Shown: piece after piece, positions 47,137 to 56,498 of the stretch
Numbering within the stretch: position 1 is the first letter of the stretch
How the letters are laid out: every line of letters starts with the position of its first letter
Source: Pseudoalteromonas luteoviolacea NCIMB 1942
Lineage (GTDB): Bacteria; Pseudomonadota; Gammaproteobacteria; Enterobacterales; Alteromonadaceae
DNA: 64,000 bases
Direction of reading: 5' to 3'
Assembly (NCBI RefSeq): GCF_001625595.1
Contig: NZ_AUXT01000162.1
Location: forward strand, 46,900 to 110,899
Program-made: the position numbers and the translations under genes
Notes under the pieces: generated by a model
What the model was told of the DNA's origin: nothing
Seen by the model: the letters and a program-made list of their open reading frames with translations, nothing else
The model's database searches: none

Positions 47137-48453
47137 ATGAAAGGAACTACACACTCTCTAAAAGGCGCCATACGACACACATTGCTGGCCACAAGTATTG
47201 CGGCCAGTGCATCCGTTATGGCAATTGGAGACTTAGACACTGCAATTGTCGGTGGTAACCCAGCCAATACTGCGGACTGGCCATTCTATACACAAATTTT
47301 GAGTGCTAATGGCACCACGGCTTTTTGTGGCGGTAGCTACATTGGTGATGGCTATGTCTTAACGGCTGCACACTGTGTCCGCAACAAATCGGCACAGTCG
47401 TTAAACGTTAAAGTCGCTGGGTTTATCCTAGCGGGTAATGACGGTGACCGAATTAGCGTTGAGCAGGTTCACTCCCACCCACAATATAACAACCAAACAT
47501 TACACAATGACGTTGCAGTTTTAAAACTATCTAGGCTTCCTAACGTTGGCTCAAGCGTCACGTTAGCCCAGTCTTCAATCGATTATTACGCGCGTGAAGG
47601 TGACATGCTTTCGGTTGCAGGCTTGGGCCGATTACAAGAAGGTGGCATACGTCCAACTAACCTGTATGAAGTAGATGTACCACTGGTTTCTGATGCTGTA
47701 TGTCGTCAATCAGGAGGCCATTATAGTAATGTCGGCGCTAGCGAGTTTTGTGCAGGTTACCCACAGGGACAGAAAGATTCTTGTAGTGGTGACAGTGGTG
47801 GCCCTATCGTGATCCAATCTGGCGGGCAAACAGTGCAGCTTGGTGTAGTAAGCTGGGGGGTTGGCTGTGCAAGGCCTGATAAATATGGCGTATATGCTGA
47901 CGTAGCGGCTCTAGACCAATGGATCGCATCAGTAAAAGACGGTTCTGTACCTGTAAGTGTTGGCTATCAAGAGCAGCAAACTTTAGCGGACTTCGTAATC
48001 GGCGATAGAGTGAAACATACCTTTACGGTCACCAATACTGGCAGTCCAACATTTACGTTTAATCAACTTAACTTAGCCACTGTAGGTGTTGCAGAGGGAC
48101 TCGTCACAACAGCAGATACTTGCTCTGCAAGTACATTGACACAGAACAAGAGCTGTAAAGTAAGCGTTGAGTTTAGTGCAGCGACAATCGGCCTTGCTCA
48201 GGTGAGTATGACCTTCAAAGTAGATGGCAGTAACACCACTTATGTAGCGCGCGTATTTGCTACCGCTACCGATGGTTCTAACGTTTGTACAGGTACGTGG
48301 AAAAAAGATGCTGACTACACGCGCTCAGATCACGTGACATACCGCGGAACAGAGTATGAAGCGAAGTATTGGACACGTGGTGACGTGCCTAGTGAGTCAG
48401 GATTATATGGCCCTTGGAAAGTTATTGGTGCAGATCCAACTTGTACAAAATAG
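47137..48453 (+). CDS. Secreted trypsin-like serine protease with chitin-binding C-terminus
   Basis: A 438-residue secreted protease. A signal peptide is followed by a short propeptide and the activation site before IVGG (37-40). The S1A triad is His79 (TAAHC), Asp125 (HNDVAVL) and Ser220 (GDSGGP), with Asp214 six residues before the Ser, predicting cleavage after Lys/Arg. Residues about 265-375 form an Ig-like beta domain, and the end (about 385-438) is a CBM5/12-type chitin-binding module with paired Trp (TGTWKKD, KYWTRGDVP, GPWKVIG). The start is ATG 47137. It faces the chitinase gene across a shared terminator; together they suggest attack on chitin-protein material such as crustacean shell. 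Confidence 0.9.
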   Translation: MKGTTHSLKGAIRHTLLATSIAASASVMAIGDLDTAIVGGNPANTADWPFYTQILSANGTTAFCGGSYIGDGYVLTAAHCVRNKSAQSLNVKVAGFILAGNDGDRISVEQVHSHPQYNNQTLHNDVAVLKLSRLPNVGSSVTLAQSSIDYYAREGDMLSVAGLGRLQEGGIRPTNLYEVDVPLVSDAVCRQSGGHYSNVGASEFCAGYPQGQKDSCSGDSGGPIVIQSGGQTVQLGVVSWGVGCARPDKYGVYADVAALDQWIASVKDGSVPVSVGYQEQQTLADFVIGDRVKHTFTVTNTGSPTFTFNQLNLATVGVAEGLVTTADTCSASTLTQNKSCKVSVEFSAATIGLAQVSMTFKVDGSNTTYVARVFATATDGSNVCTGTWKKDADYTRSDHVTYRGTEYEAKYWTRGDVPSESGLYGPWKVIGADPTCTK

Positions 48454-48468
48454 CTTTCTAATCTAATC

Positions 48469-48498
48469 AAAATGGCCGCTTACTTCTGCGGCCATTTT
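48469..48498. terminator. Bidirectional terminator between protease and chitinase genes
   Basis: Perfect 11-bp stem AAAATGGCCGC/GCGGCCATTTT with an 8-base loop; T-rich on both strands. Confidence 0.85.
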
Positions 48499-48507
48499 AC
48501 GTTTCTC

Positions 48508-50127
48508 TTAAAACTTACAAATCAGCTGCCAACTTTGGTCACTACCCGGCACTGAGCGCGTCCACCAATTTGCTTCATAAACAGCTTGTTGATAGCGAAT
48601 ACGCTGACCACCCGATGCATGGTCACCATTGGGCCACACAGGATGTGCCACATACTGGCTCGGATCGACTTGTATATCGACGCATTTCGTTGGCTCATTT
48701 GGACCACCACTCCCATCACATTGATAGCTCGGTGTCAGGCCTTGTGCCACTTCCCATTTTGCAGTCAATAGAGATGCAGGTCCCGGTGTATCATGAGACA
48801 ACTCCCAATTCATTATGCCGCCTGCGGTATCCAGTGCCAATTGCGTTTTAGCACGAATGGTCGGGATCCCATTGTAATAAGATGTACCATCCGTATCGCG
48901 GCACGCATTTGCTGCATCTTGTGCGATCAAGGTGCGGTATGCTTGCCAAGTAGGACGCGAATAAAATGGCACGCCCAGCACTGTTTTTCCTTTGCTCAAC
49001 CCTCTACCTTGCCAATATGCTATTGAGTCTAAAGCATATTGATAGTTTGCATGATCGCCGTTATTAGCGTCATATGCCATGAGATTTAAGAAATCTACGT
49101 CACTGAAAACGGACTCTAAAACCCCGCCCCCTGTGTAGCCAAGTGCAACTACAGCCGCAGTTAAGAATTTGCCTTTTGCTTTTAGCTCAACACTGAGCTC
49201 ATTCATCAGCACAGCATAGTTATTCGCAGAACTCCCAGGATCAGGATACTCCCAATCCATGTCGACACCATCTAGTTGATACTGTTCGACAAATGCCATC
49301 AGGTTACGAATAAATGTCGCCCGCCCTTGGGCTGAACTCGCAAACGTTTCAAAGGCACTATCGTCACCGCCATTCCAGCCCCCTACGGCAATACCCACTT
49401 TTACCCCTGCCGCCTGAGCAGCACTCACCAGCTGCTGCATTTTGGCCAAGTTCTCAAGTGGCTGTAATGAACCATCCGCATTGGGTAATAAAAACGAGTA
49501 ATTGATATGTGTCAGCTTATCAAACTGGATATCTGCTACTTGTCCTTGCCAGCTAGGAAAATAACCAACGATTTTAAATCCACTTGGCGGCACAATAATG
49601 TCATCAACGACAACTGAAATACTTCGTGTGCCAGTGCTGGCACGTCCACCAATGTCATCTACTACTTCAGCTTCGACGATATGCTCACCCAACCCCGTTG
49701 CTGTCCATGTTGTTTCATATGGCGCGACGGTATCCGTCGCAATCACTGCCCCGTCAACTTTAAATTCAACATACTGAATTGAGATATTACTCGGATGCGA
49801 AGCCGTGGCACTAAATACCACAGGTGATGAGAGAATGTGGCGACTTTGCGCCAATGGTGTATTTAAGCCAATAATTGGCAAAGGCGTCCCAGTCGGATCA
49901 CACCGCCCTTCATTGCGCCATACATTGCCGGGACTTGAGTACTGCGCAGGGACTTGATTTTGCGTCCACCATTTGGCTGTATACTTAAACGCGTCATGCT
50001 TAATTTCCATGCCACCGGTGTAAACCTGATTTGATTGCCAATCAGTGAGTTGAGCGCAGTCCACCGCCATTACCGAAGCACTTACCGCGCTCAGCGCAGC
50101 GAGTACTGCTAAATATGTTTTTTTCAT
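48508..50127 (-). CDS. Secreted chitinase, GH18 with CBM5/12 modules at both ends
   Basis: 539 residues from ATG 50125-50127. A signal peptide (to about 21) is followed by a CBM5/12 chitin-binding module (about 23-76, TDWQSNQVYTGG, AKWWTQNQVP), an Ig-like domain (about 90-176), a GH18 TIM barrel (about 184-470) with the catalytic DGVDMDWEYP motif (Glu293 as acid) and SxGG-like AVGGWNGG, and a C-terminal module with WWTRSVPG (about 490-539). GH18 chitinases hydrolyse chitin with retention via substrate assistance. A frame reaching 50217 adds 30 residues without a signal and is rejected. Convergent with the protease gene. Confidence 0.95.
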   Translation of the reverse strand: MKKTYLAVLAALSAVSASVMAVDCAQLTDWQSNQVYTGGMEIKHDAFKYTAKWWTQNQVPAQYSSPGNVWRNEGRCDPTGTPLPIIGLNTPLAQSRHILSSPVVFSATASHPSNISIQYVEFKVDGAVIATDTVAPYETTWTATGLGEHIVEAEVVDDIGGRASTGTRSISVVVDDIIVPPSGFKIVGYFPSWQGQVADIQFDKLTHINYSFLLPNADGSLQPLENLAKMQQLVSAAQAAGVKVGIAVGGWNGGDDSAFETFASSAQGRATFIRNLMAFVEQYQLDGVDMDWEYPDPGSSANNYAVLMNELSVELKAKGKFLTAAVVALGYTGGGVLESVFSDVDFLNLMAYDANNGDHANYQYALDSIAYWQGRGLSKGKTVLGVPFYSRPTWQAYRTLIAQDAANACRDTDGTSYYNGIPTIRAKTQLALDTAGGIMNWELSHDTPGPASLLTAKWEVAQGLTPSYQCDGSGGPNEPTKCVDIQVDPSQYVAHPVWPNGDHASGGQRIRYQQAVYEANWWTRSVPGSDQSWQLICKF

Positions 50128-50563
50128 ACCTTTATTCCATGTTGTTAGCCAGCAATTAAAGGCAGGCTTTGGCTGGCTGTTATTCAATTGTAAACCTGCC
50201 TTAGACCAGACTAACAAACTGTATAAAAATCACTCAACCAAATATCAGCCATTTAACATGAAAGATTATAAAGTTAGGCCTCTTCTCAAGACGTTTAGAT
50301 ATCTTGAGTTATAGACAAGGCCATCATAGTTAACAAATGACGAGTTCCCTCAAGCTACTCCTTTTACAAGCCCAATCTTTTCATAGGGCATCTTCTAATA
50401 CTCAGATAACAGTTCTGATAAAATGAGTTAAAATAGTGAGACGGTTTTTAATTAATCAGTAAATGTTAGGCATATTTTGCTCTGCATTTAATCCTAATCA
50501 AATTAGCCTGAGGAAGTTGTGTACCCAATCCACTCCCACCCTTTAAAGGTAAAAATTTTCAAG
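50128..50563. other. Gene-free region between chitinase gene and disrupted membrane gene
   Basis: About 430 AT-rich bases. It contains the chitinase promoter on its left, reading leftwards. No terminator, repeat or ORF I can support was seen. Confidence 0.3.
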
Positions 50564-51205
50564 CTAACTCCTATTATTTCGTGCCACGTGTGTATTACCG
50601 TCGGCCAGTTTGATTCGAGTATCGCCCACCACTAATTCAGTTTCTTGCTTCATCAGCTCTGCCAATTGACTATTCATGTATTTGGCCAGTGCCACAAAGT
50701 CTTGAGTGGCCTCTGCACCTTTATCAAATTGACGTATTTTCTCTACCATTTCTTGTTGAAAGCGTCGCTCTTCAAAGGCCAATTTAAGCTCCTTTTCAAT
50801 TTCAAGTTGGCGCCTTCTTTCTGAGCGCTCACGCTCCCGAACTAAGTAAGATTCATCTGGCTCCTGTATCAATGAAGCCTCTTTTATTACCATTATTAGC
50901 GCCATTACTACGGGGGCTATCATGCCTACAACGGGTGTAAACGCTTCAACATTTAAGTAGTAACCAGATAAACAGGTGATCAGTACTAAAATGACCGTCG
51001 TAGGCATTGCCCACTTACCCACGAGTACCGTCACAATATCTTGCAGTTGGCGCTCAACTTCATAATTGATTGGCGGTGAAGTTCGCTCTGATTTGTAAGA
51101 TGGATAACGCTCAATCAGCGACTCGCTATGTGATTTTGATGATTGAGTTTACTGCGTATCACTATGTTCTGAAATCTCTGTGGAAGACTTGTCTTGCTCT
51201 GACAT
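50564..51205 (-). pseudogene. Membrane-anchored coiled-coil protein gene with an in-frame stop
   Basis: The natural start appears to be ATG 51203-51205 (GAGGAG five bases upstream) reading MSEQDKSSTEISEHSDTQ, but codon 19 is TAA (51149-51151). The frame continues intact for about 194 codons afterwards: a linker with NYEVERQLQDIV, two hydrophobic spans (TTVILVLITCLSGYYLN, VVGMIAPVVMALIMVI) and a charged coiled coil (RERERSERRRQLEIEKELKL). Translation could restart at GTG 51034, giving 156 residues with both spans. The gene is either recently inactivated or uses the internal start. It lies next to the holin-like gene, so a role at the membrane is likely. Family not recognised. Confidence 0.65.
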
Positions 51206-51231
51206 AGCGACTCCTCAGTGCTAAGTATGAC

Positions 51232-51543
51232 TCAGATCCGATACTTTTCTGACAGCTTTAATCCAAAATTCGCCAGCACCATCAGCCCAATTAACCAGCG
51301 ATACCAAACTGGTAAATGCTCTAACAAGTTGAACGCCGTGATGATAAATTCCGAAGACAGAGGAATAAATAACAGTACACATGGTAGAATTAGAATGACA
51401 TACAACCAGTCAATCGTTTGGTTAGATGGGGTGCCCTCTAGCTGTCGGATCCGAGCATTCACTTTGGCATTGCGCACACGCTTGTGATTGTGCAGTGACT
51501 CCAAAGCAAAATCATAAAAGAGTTGTAAAAATCGGTTTCGCAT
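51232..51543 (-). CDS. Small membrane protein resembling 3-TM phage/GTA holins
   Basis: A 103-residue protein with a basic N-terminal helix, two or three hydrophobic spans (IDWLYVILILPCVLLFIPL, YRWLIGLMVLANFGLKL) and a short basic end. The P-x-W-Y followed by a terminal NFGLKLSEKY segment recalls 3-TM holins of gene transfer agents and phages, though the match is loose. The start is ATG 51543 with GGAGCG seven bases upstream. The following gene starts 26 bases after its stop. A holin function is a tentative inference. Confidence 0.5.
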   Translation of the reverse strand: MRNRFLQLFYDFALESLHNHKRVRNAKVNARIRQLEGTPSNQTIDWLYVILILPCVLLFIPLSSEFIITAFNLLEHLPVWYRWLIGLMVLANFGLKLSEKYRI

Positions 51544-51758
51544 ATCTAAACGCTCCTTGAAATACACTTACTTGCTAGGCGAACGAAGACAGCTTTAGTG
51601 CAATGTAAATACACGACGTCACACGCGCCTAACGTAGGTTCTTCTACAATTTTAAATGCAAATAAATGTCTGAGACTCGGGGCATATTATGAGCGACTCG
51701 GTGTCCCCTCATAAGATACACTGCGCTACGGTATATTTGTTAGTAAGCAGCCTTGTTA

Positions 51759-52559
51759 TTACTGTGCTTTTGTTTGCTGTCGATAACGCTCTACCATCGC
51801 CTGAATACGCGGCTGTAAAGCCTCAATTTCATTGTTAATACGCTGGCGTTGTAACTTGTTAAACTTTTCTTTTCTCAATAAAAAGTGTACTTCATTATCG
51901 TGAATTGGATAGGACCACCTATAAATGGGCGTGTCACTCCATTTGCGACTTAAATAATTGCCGATAATTTCATCTTCGACAATAAAATCAACACGCTGCT
52001 TGTTGAGCAATTCAATGCGCCTTTGAATGCTTGAAATACCAATAAACTGGCCAGTGAAACGCTCATTGCGGGCAAGTGCTTTTACCTCTTCACCATAATA
52101 AGATCCAATACTGAGACCCACTGTTACCCCAGTACTAAGCAAAGACATCAAGGATAATACCGGCTGAGATTGCTGTTTCAGAGCGAATAGCCGCATGCGC
52201 TCTTTTCTATATGGAATTGAATAGTGGCCCCATTGTTTGCGCTTGAAGGTGTAACTGACCATAAGTACGACATCTACAACACCTTTCGTAAGCTGCGCAA
52301 AACTACGTGCCGCTGAGGGTAGCCGGATAAACTCTATACACATATTGGCGCGCTCAAATACCAATCTAGCTATATCAATATCGAGCCCTTCTGCGACACC
52401 AGCTTCGTTTACACTGGTTAAAGGTGGCCAACCAGCGACTACGCCCACTTTGGCATGTAAACTACATGGCGGTAAGGCTGGCTTTTGCACTGACTGCAAA
52501 GCCAGTGCTTGCCCACAATTCCCAAGTAGAATCAAGCAAGTAAAATAAAGTATGCGCAC
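51759..52559 (-). CDS. Periplasmic solute-binding protein, amino-acid (SBP family 3) type
   Basis: A 266-residue exported protein; signal peptide ends near ALA-LQ. The family 3 pattern is visible: GVAEGLDIDIARLVFERA in the first lobe, GVVDVVLMVSYT and KQWGHYSIPYRKER, and the hinge/second-lobe VDFIVEDEIIGNYL. Such proteins bind amino acids or act as sensors. No ABC transporter genes adjoin it, so it may be an orphan, as many are in Alteromonadales. Confidence 0.85.
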   Translation of the reverse strand: MRILYFTCLILLGNCGQALALQSVQKPALPPCSLHAKVGVVAGWPPLTSVNEAGVAEGLDIDIARLVFERANMCIEFIRLPSAARSFAQLTKGVVDVVLMVSYTFKRKQWGHYSIPYRKERMRLFALKQQSQPVLSLMSLLSTGVTVGLSIGSYYGEEVKALARNERFTGQFIGISSIQRRIELLNKQRVDFIVEDEIIGNYLSRKWSDTPIYRWSYPIHDNEVHFLLRKEKFNKLQRQRINNEIEALQPRIQAMVERYRQQTKAQ

Positions 52560-52646
52560 TGGTGCCTACATTTAGATTAAACCGTTATTTAAGTGTAGCC
52601 GTTAAATCATTTCTCACTAGTACATATACAAATGCGAGATTTGTTA

Positions 52647-53612
52647 TCAGGCTTGATTTTCAAACACTAAACATTTCAATCCCCCCTGAGGGTCACTATC
52701 TCTAAACTCAGGTGGATTTTCCAAACGCTCAACAAACGCGACTGATGGTGACTCGCGGTGCATTTCATCAATCAAAAACTGACTTTGTAAAGCCGGGTCA
52801 TTTACACACGCTAGTACTTTAGCGTCTTGGCTTAATAATTCGGGTAAACGGCGCAAAATACGCTGATAATCTTTTGTCAGTGCAAAGCTGCCCTTTTGAA
52901 ACGTAGGAGGGTCGATGATCACCAAATCATACGGACCCATTTTCCGAAGTTTGCCCCACGATTTAAATAAGTCATGCCCCAAAAAAGAAATTGCTTCCAA
53001 ACTATGTTGGTTTAGCTGGTGATTTCGACGTCCTTGCTTAAGTGCGGCTTTCGCCATATCTAGATTGACCACTTGCTTTGCACCACCAGCTATGGCTGCA
53101 ACGGAAAACCCGCAAGTATATGCAAAGAGATTGAGCACTTTCTTATTTTCGCTGTGCGCTTTGACCCAAGTACGACCATTACGCATATCTAAAAACAGCC
53201 CACTATTTTGCTTGGCACCTAAAGAAAGCTCAAATTGCAGACCATTTTCGTTGACCACAGGATGAGTTTCGAGCGTGCCATACAGCACCTCCACTTGATG
53301 ATCTACACGATACCTATGCTGAATAAACACGCATTGGACGGCCCGATTACCAATATGAGTTTGCATAAAATCTTGCATACAAGCACGCAATGCTTCTAGC
53401 CAACATTCATCTTGCTCTTTGAATACTGTGCACATAATTTGGCCTGATAGCCAATCTATTGTTAAATGCTCCAGTGACGGGTAACAGCGACCACGACCGT
53501 GGAAGAGGCGCTTAATCTCACATGGAAGCGCACTCAACTGAGAGAAAACCTGATGCACAGGTGAAAAGTCAAATTGCATAACCAACATCGTTTTATTTTT
53601 GAATTGACGCAA
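52647..53612 (-). CDS. Class I SAM-dependent methyltransferase, RlmI/RlmK-like
   Basis: About 310-321 residues. The SAM-binding Rossmann fold begins with VLNLFAYTCGFSVAAI (motif I) and the catalytic region has YDLVIIDPPTFQKGSFALTK, a DPPTF motif. The second half thus resembles 23S rRNA m5C methyltransferases of the RlmI/RlmK group, with a shorter N-terminus than RlmI. The exact start is uncertain: ATG at 53588 or 53579 would trim 8 or 11 residues. Function as an RNA methyltransferase is inferred from family. Single gene, divergent from the S24 repressor. Confidence 0.8.
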   Translation of the reverse strand: MRQFKNKTMLVMQFDFSPVHQVFSQLSALPCEIKRLFHGRGRCYPSLEHLTIDWLSGQIMCTVFKEQDECWLEALRACMQDFMQTHIGNRAVQCVFIQHRYRVDHQVEVLYGTLETHPVVNENGLQFELSLGAKQNSGLFLDMRNGRTWVKAHSENKKVLNLFAYTCGFSVAAIAGGAKQVVNLDMAKAALKQGRRNHQLNQHSLEAISFLGHDLFKSWGKLRKMGPYDLVIIDPPTFQKGSFALTKDYQRILRRLPELLSQDAKVLACVNDPALQSQFLIDEMHRESPSVAFVERLENPPEFRDSDPQGGLKCLVFENQA

Positions 53613-53788
53613 TTGTACTTAACTCAGTACGAAAGCCAATTAGAAATGGTTTTACGATTTAAAACTATTTTTGACGTCCAACCCAATATCAGGTCAATTT
53701 CTCGCCACTTGTACGACTTTTGCTGTACACCAGACGTTGGTATGCGTAATCTTGCGCCTTTGTCATTTTAAAGCTGAGAACAAAGTTT

Positions 53789-54442
53789 ATGAGTACCGCA
53801 TTTTCCCGTCGCTTTATTACCCTAGTCGAGCAGTTTGCTGGGGGTAACAAACGCCAATTCGCCGAATTAACGGGTAAATCCCCTTCTCATATCTATCGTA
53901 TTTGTCAGGGCTTTGGCCGACCTTCTATGGCATACCTAGAGCACTTATATAGTTTGTTTGCTATTGATTTAAACTGGCTGTTAACAGGTGTGCAAGCCGC
54001 TGAATCACATCGCCAGCACAGTCAAGGAGATCTATTAGTAGTGCCCAAGTTAGATATTGAGGCCAGTGCAGGCTTTGGTGCTATCAATGGCGGTGAAGAG
54101 ATCACTGAACAATTTGCGCTCAATAAACGTTGGCTGCAATCTCAACTAGGCGTTCACAGTGAGCGTTTGGCGTTTGTTTCTGTACGCGGTGATAGTATGC
54201 TGCCAACCTTGCAACATGGCGATATGGTACTGGTCGATATGAGCCAACAGCAACCCTCTAAATCGGGAGTTTATATCATCCAAACGCAAGATGGTCTAAT
54301 GGCGAAACGTTTGCAGCAGAAGCCTGATCATATCGCCGTCATCAGCGATAATAGCGATTATCCAAGCTGGCAAATCACTTCAGACAATGCGCAGCAGCAC
54401 GGCGTTGCTGGTCGTATTGTCTGGTGCGGCCGTAGCTTATAA
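53789..54442 (+). CDS. Transcriptional repressor with S24 (LexA-like) peptidase domain
   Basis: A 217-residue protein with an N-terminal helix-turn-helix (KRQFAELTGKSPSHIYRICQ) and a C-terminal S24 peptidase domain: Ser136 in GDSMLPTL and Lys173 in LMAKRL form the dyad. An Ala94-Gly95 pair in EASAGFG is a candidate self-cleavage site, as in LexA and phage CI repressors. RecA-triggered cleavage is therefore possible. There is no prophage next to it, so its target is unknown; nearby lysis-type genes (51.2 kb, 62.5 kb) would be candidates worth testing. Confidence 0.85.
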   Translation: MSTAFSRRFITLVEQFAGGNKRQFAELTGKSPSHIYRICQGFGRPSMAYLEHLYSLFAIDLNWLLTGVQAAESHRQHSQGDLLVVPKLDIEASAGFGAINGGEEITEQFALNKRWLQSQLGVHSERLAFVSVRGDSMLPTLQHGDMVLVDMSQQQPSKSGVYIIQTQDGLMAKRLQQKPDHIAVISDNSDYPSWQITSDNAQQHGVAGRIVWCGRSL

Positions 54443-54495
54443 AAGCCTTGCTGAGATCACCAATTCAACTATTGCTGATATAAAGAATAGCATGA

Positions 54496-55032
54496 CTAGG
54501 CCAGTTTGAGCTGATAACGCACAATGTTGTCAGCTTTTTCAAAACAAGGTTTAAATCCCATGCGCTCAAGTAAGCGTTGTGAAGCTTGGTTAAAGGTATA
54601 AACATGTGCTAGCACATGTTTAACCCCAGTGCTTTTTAAGCGCACTAATATTGAATTCAGGGCCCAACTCATCACGCCCAAGCCGCGAAAAGGTTCAGCA
54701 AGCCAATAGCTCAATTGAGCCATGTCACAGACATGAATGCTAGTCAGGCGACTAAATGCCACACTGCCAACTAATCCATGCACCTCATGCCGAATTGCAA
54801 AGCGCTGTTGCTGACTACCAGCGGCCATAATAAAGCGCTCGGCTTGTGACACGTCTTCAAATATTTCAATCCCTAAACTACGACACGTTTGCGGCGACAT
54901 CCGATTGCATAACATTGCCGCATCCTTCACTTTTAATGTGCCAAGTGAAAGTGGCCACAACCCTGGTAAACTCCGCGGCTTTACGAAGCGTCTTTTCGCG
55001 CTTCTTGCAAATTGTTGCAGTGGCGACATCAT
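54496..55032 (-). CDS. GNAT-family acetyltransferase
   Basis: A protein of about 178 residues with a RimJ/RimL-like GNAT fold: LSYWLAEPFRGLGVMSWAL (acetyl-CoA loop, motif A) and YTFNQASQRLLERMGFKP (motif B). Substrate unknown. The ATG at 55032 overlaps the TAA of the upstream 32-codon gene (TAATG), which supports coupled translation; a GTG three codons earlier is also in frame. Confidence 0.8.
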   Translation of the reverse strand: MMSPLQQFARSAKRRFVKPRSLPGLWPLSLGTLKVKDAAMLCNRMSPQTCRSLGIEIFEDVSQAERFIMAAGSQQQRFAIRHEVHGLVGSVAFSRLTSIHVCDMAQLSYWLAEPFRGLGVMSWALNSILVRLKSTGVKHVLAHVYTFNQASQRLLERMGFKPCFEKADNIVRYQLKLA

Positions 55033-55130
55033 TACAGCCACAAATCTACCAAAGCCCGAAAACTAGGGCTAAGTGCGTACAAGGTTAACAGAATTAGCCA
55101 AACAATCATGATTACATCTAAAAGTCGCAT
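55032..55130 (-). CDS. 32-residue single-span membrane peptide
   Basis: MRLLDVIMIVWLILLTLYA is one hydrophobic helix followed by a short polar end (PSFRALVDLWL). The ATG at 55130 has GGAG six bases upstream, a strong site, and the stop TAA overlaps the GNAT start. Short frames can be chance, but the ribosome binding site, helix and overlap make a real gene likely. Confidence 0.5.
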   Translation of the reverse strand: MRLLDVIMIVWLILLTLYALSPSFRALVDLWL

Positions 55131-55176
55131 TCTCTTCTCCAATCCATCGTCTCGACAGCACGACGTTGACTGACAT

Positions 55177-56418
55177 CTAACGCCACATATCCAAATTGCC
55201 AAGCGTTTGACGAGTATTAAAGGCGCTAAGCTCATGGTGGCAAAACTGCCTTGCGAGCCAGTCACAGTGATATTCAGCTGCTTTATTGAATAGAAACCAC
55301 GCGGAGCGTTTAAATCCAGCCAAATCATCTATTAACTTAAGGTGACTAACTTTACCCGCAATTAATGCTTGCTCGTAAAGGTGATCCTGTCGTAATGCAA
55401 CCCCATACAAGCATGTGATATGTTGATCAGGTAGGTACTGTGCAACCAGTCGCGCCCAGTCATCCCCGTAGCAATGGCGGTGTCCACTATCTTGATAGCT
55501 GTACAACAGGCATTCAACCTGCCTGATAGCCTTTGCCACCTCAGTTGGCAGATTGCCCTCAAGCCAGTTACCGATATGCTTAAGCGGTACCTTGTTTAAC
55601 CAACTCTGCAACGCATAACAGGTTGCCCGAAAAGCCTTGATTTGCGCTTTAATTGGATCTGCTTCCCCAAGCCATGTGTTTTGATAAACATACAATCGAC
55701 AGCCAAATAAAGGTAAAGACAAGCGCTTAATGTGGGCATCATAGTGGCGTTTATAAATCACATCATTGAGCATTTTTCTAGCAAATGCGCTATCTGCTAT
55801 ACAATTCAGCTTAACCGGGTTATCTGAGCGCGCTTGGCTCACATGACCTTGCATCAGTCCCTGTTGCTCAGACTCACCGGCAACTGGCGATAATTCACCC
55901 ATTCCGACTACTTGACGGTCTATTTCAGGATTCCCCGATGCATAGCTAAACGCTTTATTGTGTAAACGCTTACTAAAATGACGCTTGAACTCTCCCCCAT
56001 GTTGCCAGTCAATATCCGTGAGCGGATTGTAGTAGCACCTTGTAACATTGCTGCCTTGGCATACAACCGTGGGCTTATGGTACTTCATCAATTGAGTTGT
56101 ACACCCCAACTCATATGCTACAGGCATTTTCATGTGTGGCTTTCGCTCAACTTTTACATCACTCTCATTCACATCGTCGAAAGCAGGTAATAATTGAAAC
56201 GCTAAGTTGCAGTAGTGCTCACCAAGCTCGCTCTTCGTATCAGCGGTTGCAATAGGCGTAAAACGATAATCTTTATAGTATAAAGCATGGGGAATATTGC
56301 CTGTCGTTTGGCGCGTAGCGCAATGCGTGTAATAAGCGAGTTCTTGTGCACGCTGCGCTTTCATCCCCACGGTCAATGCAGCCAAATAAGTGCCATAGTA
56401 GTGAAAAAGCGGATCCAT
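55177..56418 (-). CDS. DUF6765-like protein
   Basis: A 413-residue soluble protein. The beginning MDPLFHYYGTYLAALTVGMKA (trimmed here: FHYYGTYLAALTVG) and later HALYYKDYRF and GEHYCNLAFQLLPAF follow the pattern of DUF6765 proteins, which have a conserved His/Tyr N-terminal motif and a Cys/His-rich centre; the assignment is by eye. The C-terminal third (from about 320) is rich in His, Tyr and Trp. AAAAGGAG precedes the start. It is the last gene of the operon that also holds the receiver-like gene and the 456-residue protein upstream. Function unknown. Confidence 0.55.
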   Translation of the reverse strand: MDPLFHYYGTYLAALTVGMKAQRAQELAYYTHCATRQTTGNIPHALYYKDYRFTPIATADTKSELGEHYCNLAFQLLPAFDDVNESDVKVERKPHMKMPVAYELGCTTQLMKYHKPTVVCQGSNVTRCYYNPLTDIDWQHGGEFKRHFSKRLHNKAFSYASGNPEIDRQVVGMGELSPVAGESEQQGLMQGHVSQARSDNPVKLNCIADSAFARKMLNDVIYKRHYDAHIKRLSLPLFGCRLYVYQNTWLGEADPIKAQIKAFRATCYALQSWLNKVPLKHIGNWLEGNLPTEVAKAIRQVECLLYSYQDSGHRHCYGDDWARLVAQYLPDQHITCLYGVALRQDHLYEQALIAGKVSHLKLIDDLAGFKRSAWFLFNKAAEYHCDWLARQFCHHELSAFNTRQTLGNLDMWR

Positions 56419-56498
56419 GAAGGTACTCCTTTTACCTGAAACCTACCCCTTTCGATCTAGCTGTTGCAAGACCGAAAAGGGCATTGAATACCAACACA

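Noticed and set aside
48508..50127. Plus-strand short frames over the chitinase gene
   Set aside because: No ribosome binding sites or family features; antisense shadows of GH18.
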